DNA of 6,584 nt from NCBI GenBank assembly GCA_947456345.1, contig CANGQU010000040.1, forward strand, positions 1 through 6,584, read 5' to 3'. Shown in pieces: positions 5,837 to 6,584 of the stretch. The first letter of the stretch is position 1. Each line of letters opens with the position of its first letter. The notes beneath the pieces were generated by a model. The model did no database searches. It was not told the DNA's origin and saw only the letters and a list, made by a program, of their open reading frames with translations. This stretch comes from Alphaproteobacteria bacterium. Its GTDB lineage: Bacteria > Pseudomonadota > Alphaproteobacteria > SHNJ01. The position numbers and the translations under genes were made by a program.

Positions 5837-5873
5837 GCAGGACTCCTAAAAGGCAAATAATCCAGAAGCTAAG

Positions 5874-5903
5874 ATTATTAACCAAATCCCGCTCTGGCTG
5901 CAA
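5874..5903 (-). promoter_or_regulatory. Candidate promoter for the Sel1-repeat gene
   Basis: On the minus strand, TTGCAG (5898-5903) and AATAAT (5874-5879, five of six matches to TATAAT) are separated by 18 bases in the 137-base gap between nadK and the Sel1-repeat gene. The transcript would start near 5866 with a leader of about 30 bases. I see no terminator after nadK, so read-through from nadK is also possible. A single TTAACC (5878-5883, plus strand) resembles a CtrA half-site but has no partner at the right distance. Confidence 0.33.
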
Positions 5904-5973
5904 TCCGCAATGGGGTCCAGGCCCTGAATTAAAGGCTGTTTTGGCCGAATTGGCACAGATTTTGTGGATAGAA

Positions 5974-6584
5974 TTAAGGCAAAAACTGTTCTTGGAGGAT
6001 TCTTTCCGCCAAACCGTGGTCGGGATCGAACAAAACGCGGATACTGACGCTGCGATCTTCGCGGATTTGGACACTTTGGATGTCACGGATTTCGGTATCA
6101 TCGGCAACCGCGCTGGTGGGTCTCTTTTTGACGTCCAACACGTCAATAGTAACAACCGACCGATGCGGCAACAGCGCCCCGCGCCACCGGCGGGGGCGGA
6201 AGGCGCTGATGGGCGTCAGCGCCAAAATATTCGCATCCAGCGGGATAATCGGTCCATGCGCCGACAGGTTATAGGCAGTGCTGCCAGCTGGTGTGGAAAT
6301 CAGCACCCCATCGCAAATCAATTCGGATAAACGTTCTACCCCATCGATCATGATTTTCAGCTTGCTGGCTTGATAGGTTTGACGGAACAACGATACCTCG
6401 TTAAACGCCAGCGCGGTTTGCGAATCGCCCGCCGTATCCAAGGTGTTCATGCGCAAGGGGTGGAGAACTACACCTTGGGCTCGCGACAAACGGTCGGGCA
6501 GATTGTCGGGCAAATATGGATTCATCAAAAACCCCACCGAGCCCCGGTTCATACCATAAACCGGCAACGGGCGTTGCAATTGAC
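5974..6584 (-). CDS. nadK: NAD kinase, C-terminal part (5' end outside window)
   Basis: NAD kinase phosphorylates NAD to NADP in the cytosol with ATP. About 203 codons are visible, entering from the right edge and ending at TAA (5974-5976). The family is usually 250-300 residues, so the start and the GGDG phosphate-binding motif lie outside. Counting from the leucine codon at 6577-6579 as 1, visible motifs are [14 protein letters not shown] (7-20), the NE pair in AFNEVSL (58-64), [20 protein letters not shown] (88-107), which forms the conserved substrate-binding region, and [19 protein letters not shown] (109-127), with ADDTEI (159-164) near the C-terminal beta domain. The TTG at 6577-6579 should not be taken as the start, because the conserved reading frame continues upstream. 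It lies 137 bases upstream of the Sel1-repeat gene on the same strand. Confidence 0.95.
   Translation of the reverse strand, partial: QLQRPLPVYGMNRGSVGFLMNPYLPDNLPDRLSRAQGVVLHPLRMNTLDTAGDSQTALAFNEVSLFRQTYQASKLKIMIDGVERLSELICDGVLISTPAGSTAYNLSAHGPIIPLDANILALTPISAFRPRRWRGALLPHRSVVTIDVLDVKKRPTSAVADDTEIRDIQSVQIREDRSVSIRVLFDPDHGLAERILQEQFLP

Noticed and set aside
5343..5849. Plus-strand Gly/Ala-rich open frame of 168 codons opposite the Sel1-repeat gene
   Set aside because: The minus-strand frame has a signal peptide, Sel1 repeats and a good ribosome binding site; the Gly/Ala content is what the complement of Pro/Ala-rich codons gives.
5878..5883. CtrA-type TTAACC half-site upstream of the Sel1-repeat gene
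   Set aside because: No second TTAA lies at the required seven-base spacing.
1..6584. CRISPR arrays, insertion-sequence ends, riboswitch leaders, phage or defence genes
   Set aside because: I saw no regularly spaced repeats, no transposase or nuclease frames, and no intergenic stretch longer than 152 bases that could hold such an element.

Overview
The window reads as a short piece of ordinary chromosome from an alphaproteobacterium with a base composition I judge by eye to be in the mid-50s %GC (not counted). The lineage call rests on how the housekeeping proteins read (the NAD kinase run around [20 protein letters not shown] residues, the HAPPSVLHF stretch in methionine aminopeptidase), on the map-radC gene pair, and on -35/-10-like promoters with TTG-rich -35 boxes. 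I cannot name a genus. I see no phage, transposon, CRISPR, toxin-antitoxin or defence system.

Layout from left to right. A minus-strand housekeeping block covers 1-2191: map (methionine aminopeptidase) is followed after 4 bases by radC, then after 72 bases by purB (adenylosuccinate lyase), whose 3' half runs off the left edge. A 79-base divergent intergenic region (2192-2270) separates map from a plus-strand stand-alone CinA N-terminal-type (molybdopterin-binding fold) gene at 2271-3023. Next comes a complete tRNA-Leu(UAA) gene with encoded CCA (3112-3200). After it lies a 152-base spacer containing an imperfect repeat of the tRNA's 3' end and a strong imperfect hairpin, and then a small exported protein of unknown function (3353-3781).

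A perfect-stem bidirectional terminator (3806-3835) divides that gene from a convergent minus-strand gene at 3854-5836. This encodes a 660-residue exported, proline/alanine-rich protein with a central block of Sel1-like repeats. Upstream of it on the same strand is nadK (NAD kinase), whose 5' end is cut off by the right edge.

Functionally the named genes are core metabolism and protein maturation (purine synthesis, N-terminal methionine removal, NADP synthesis, a leucine tRNA) and do not form one pathway. The two exported proteins are the least-known genes. They converge on a shared terminator, but nothing else in the sequence links them. The observations most worth a second look are the tRNA-Leu-derived repeat with its foldable downstream RNA, and the modular Sel1 protein with a duplicated 25-residue segment and a non-repetitive island in its disordered tail.
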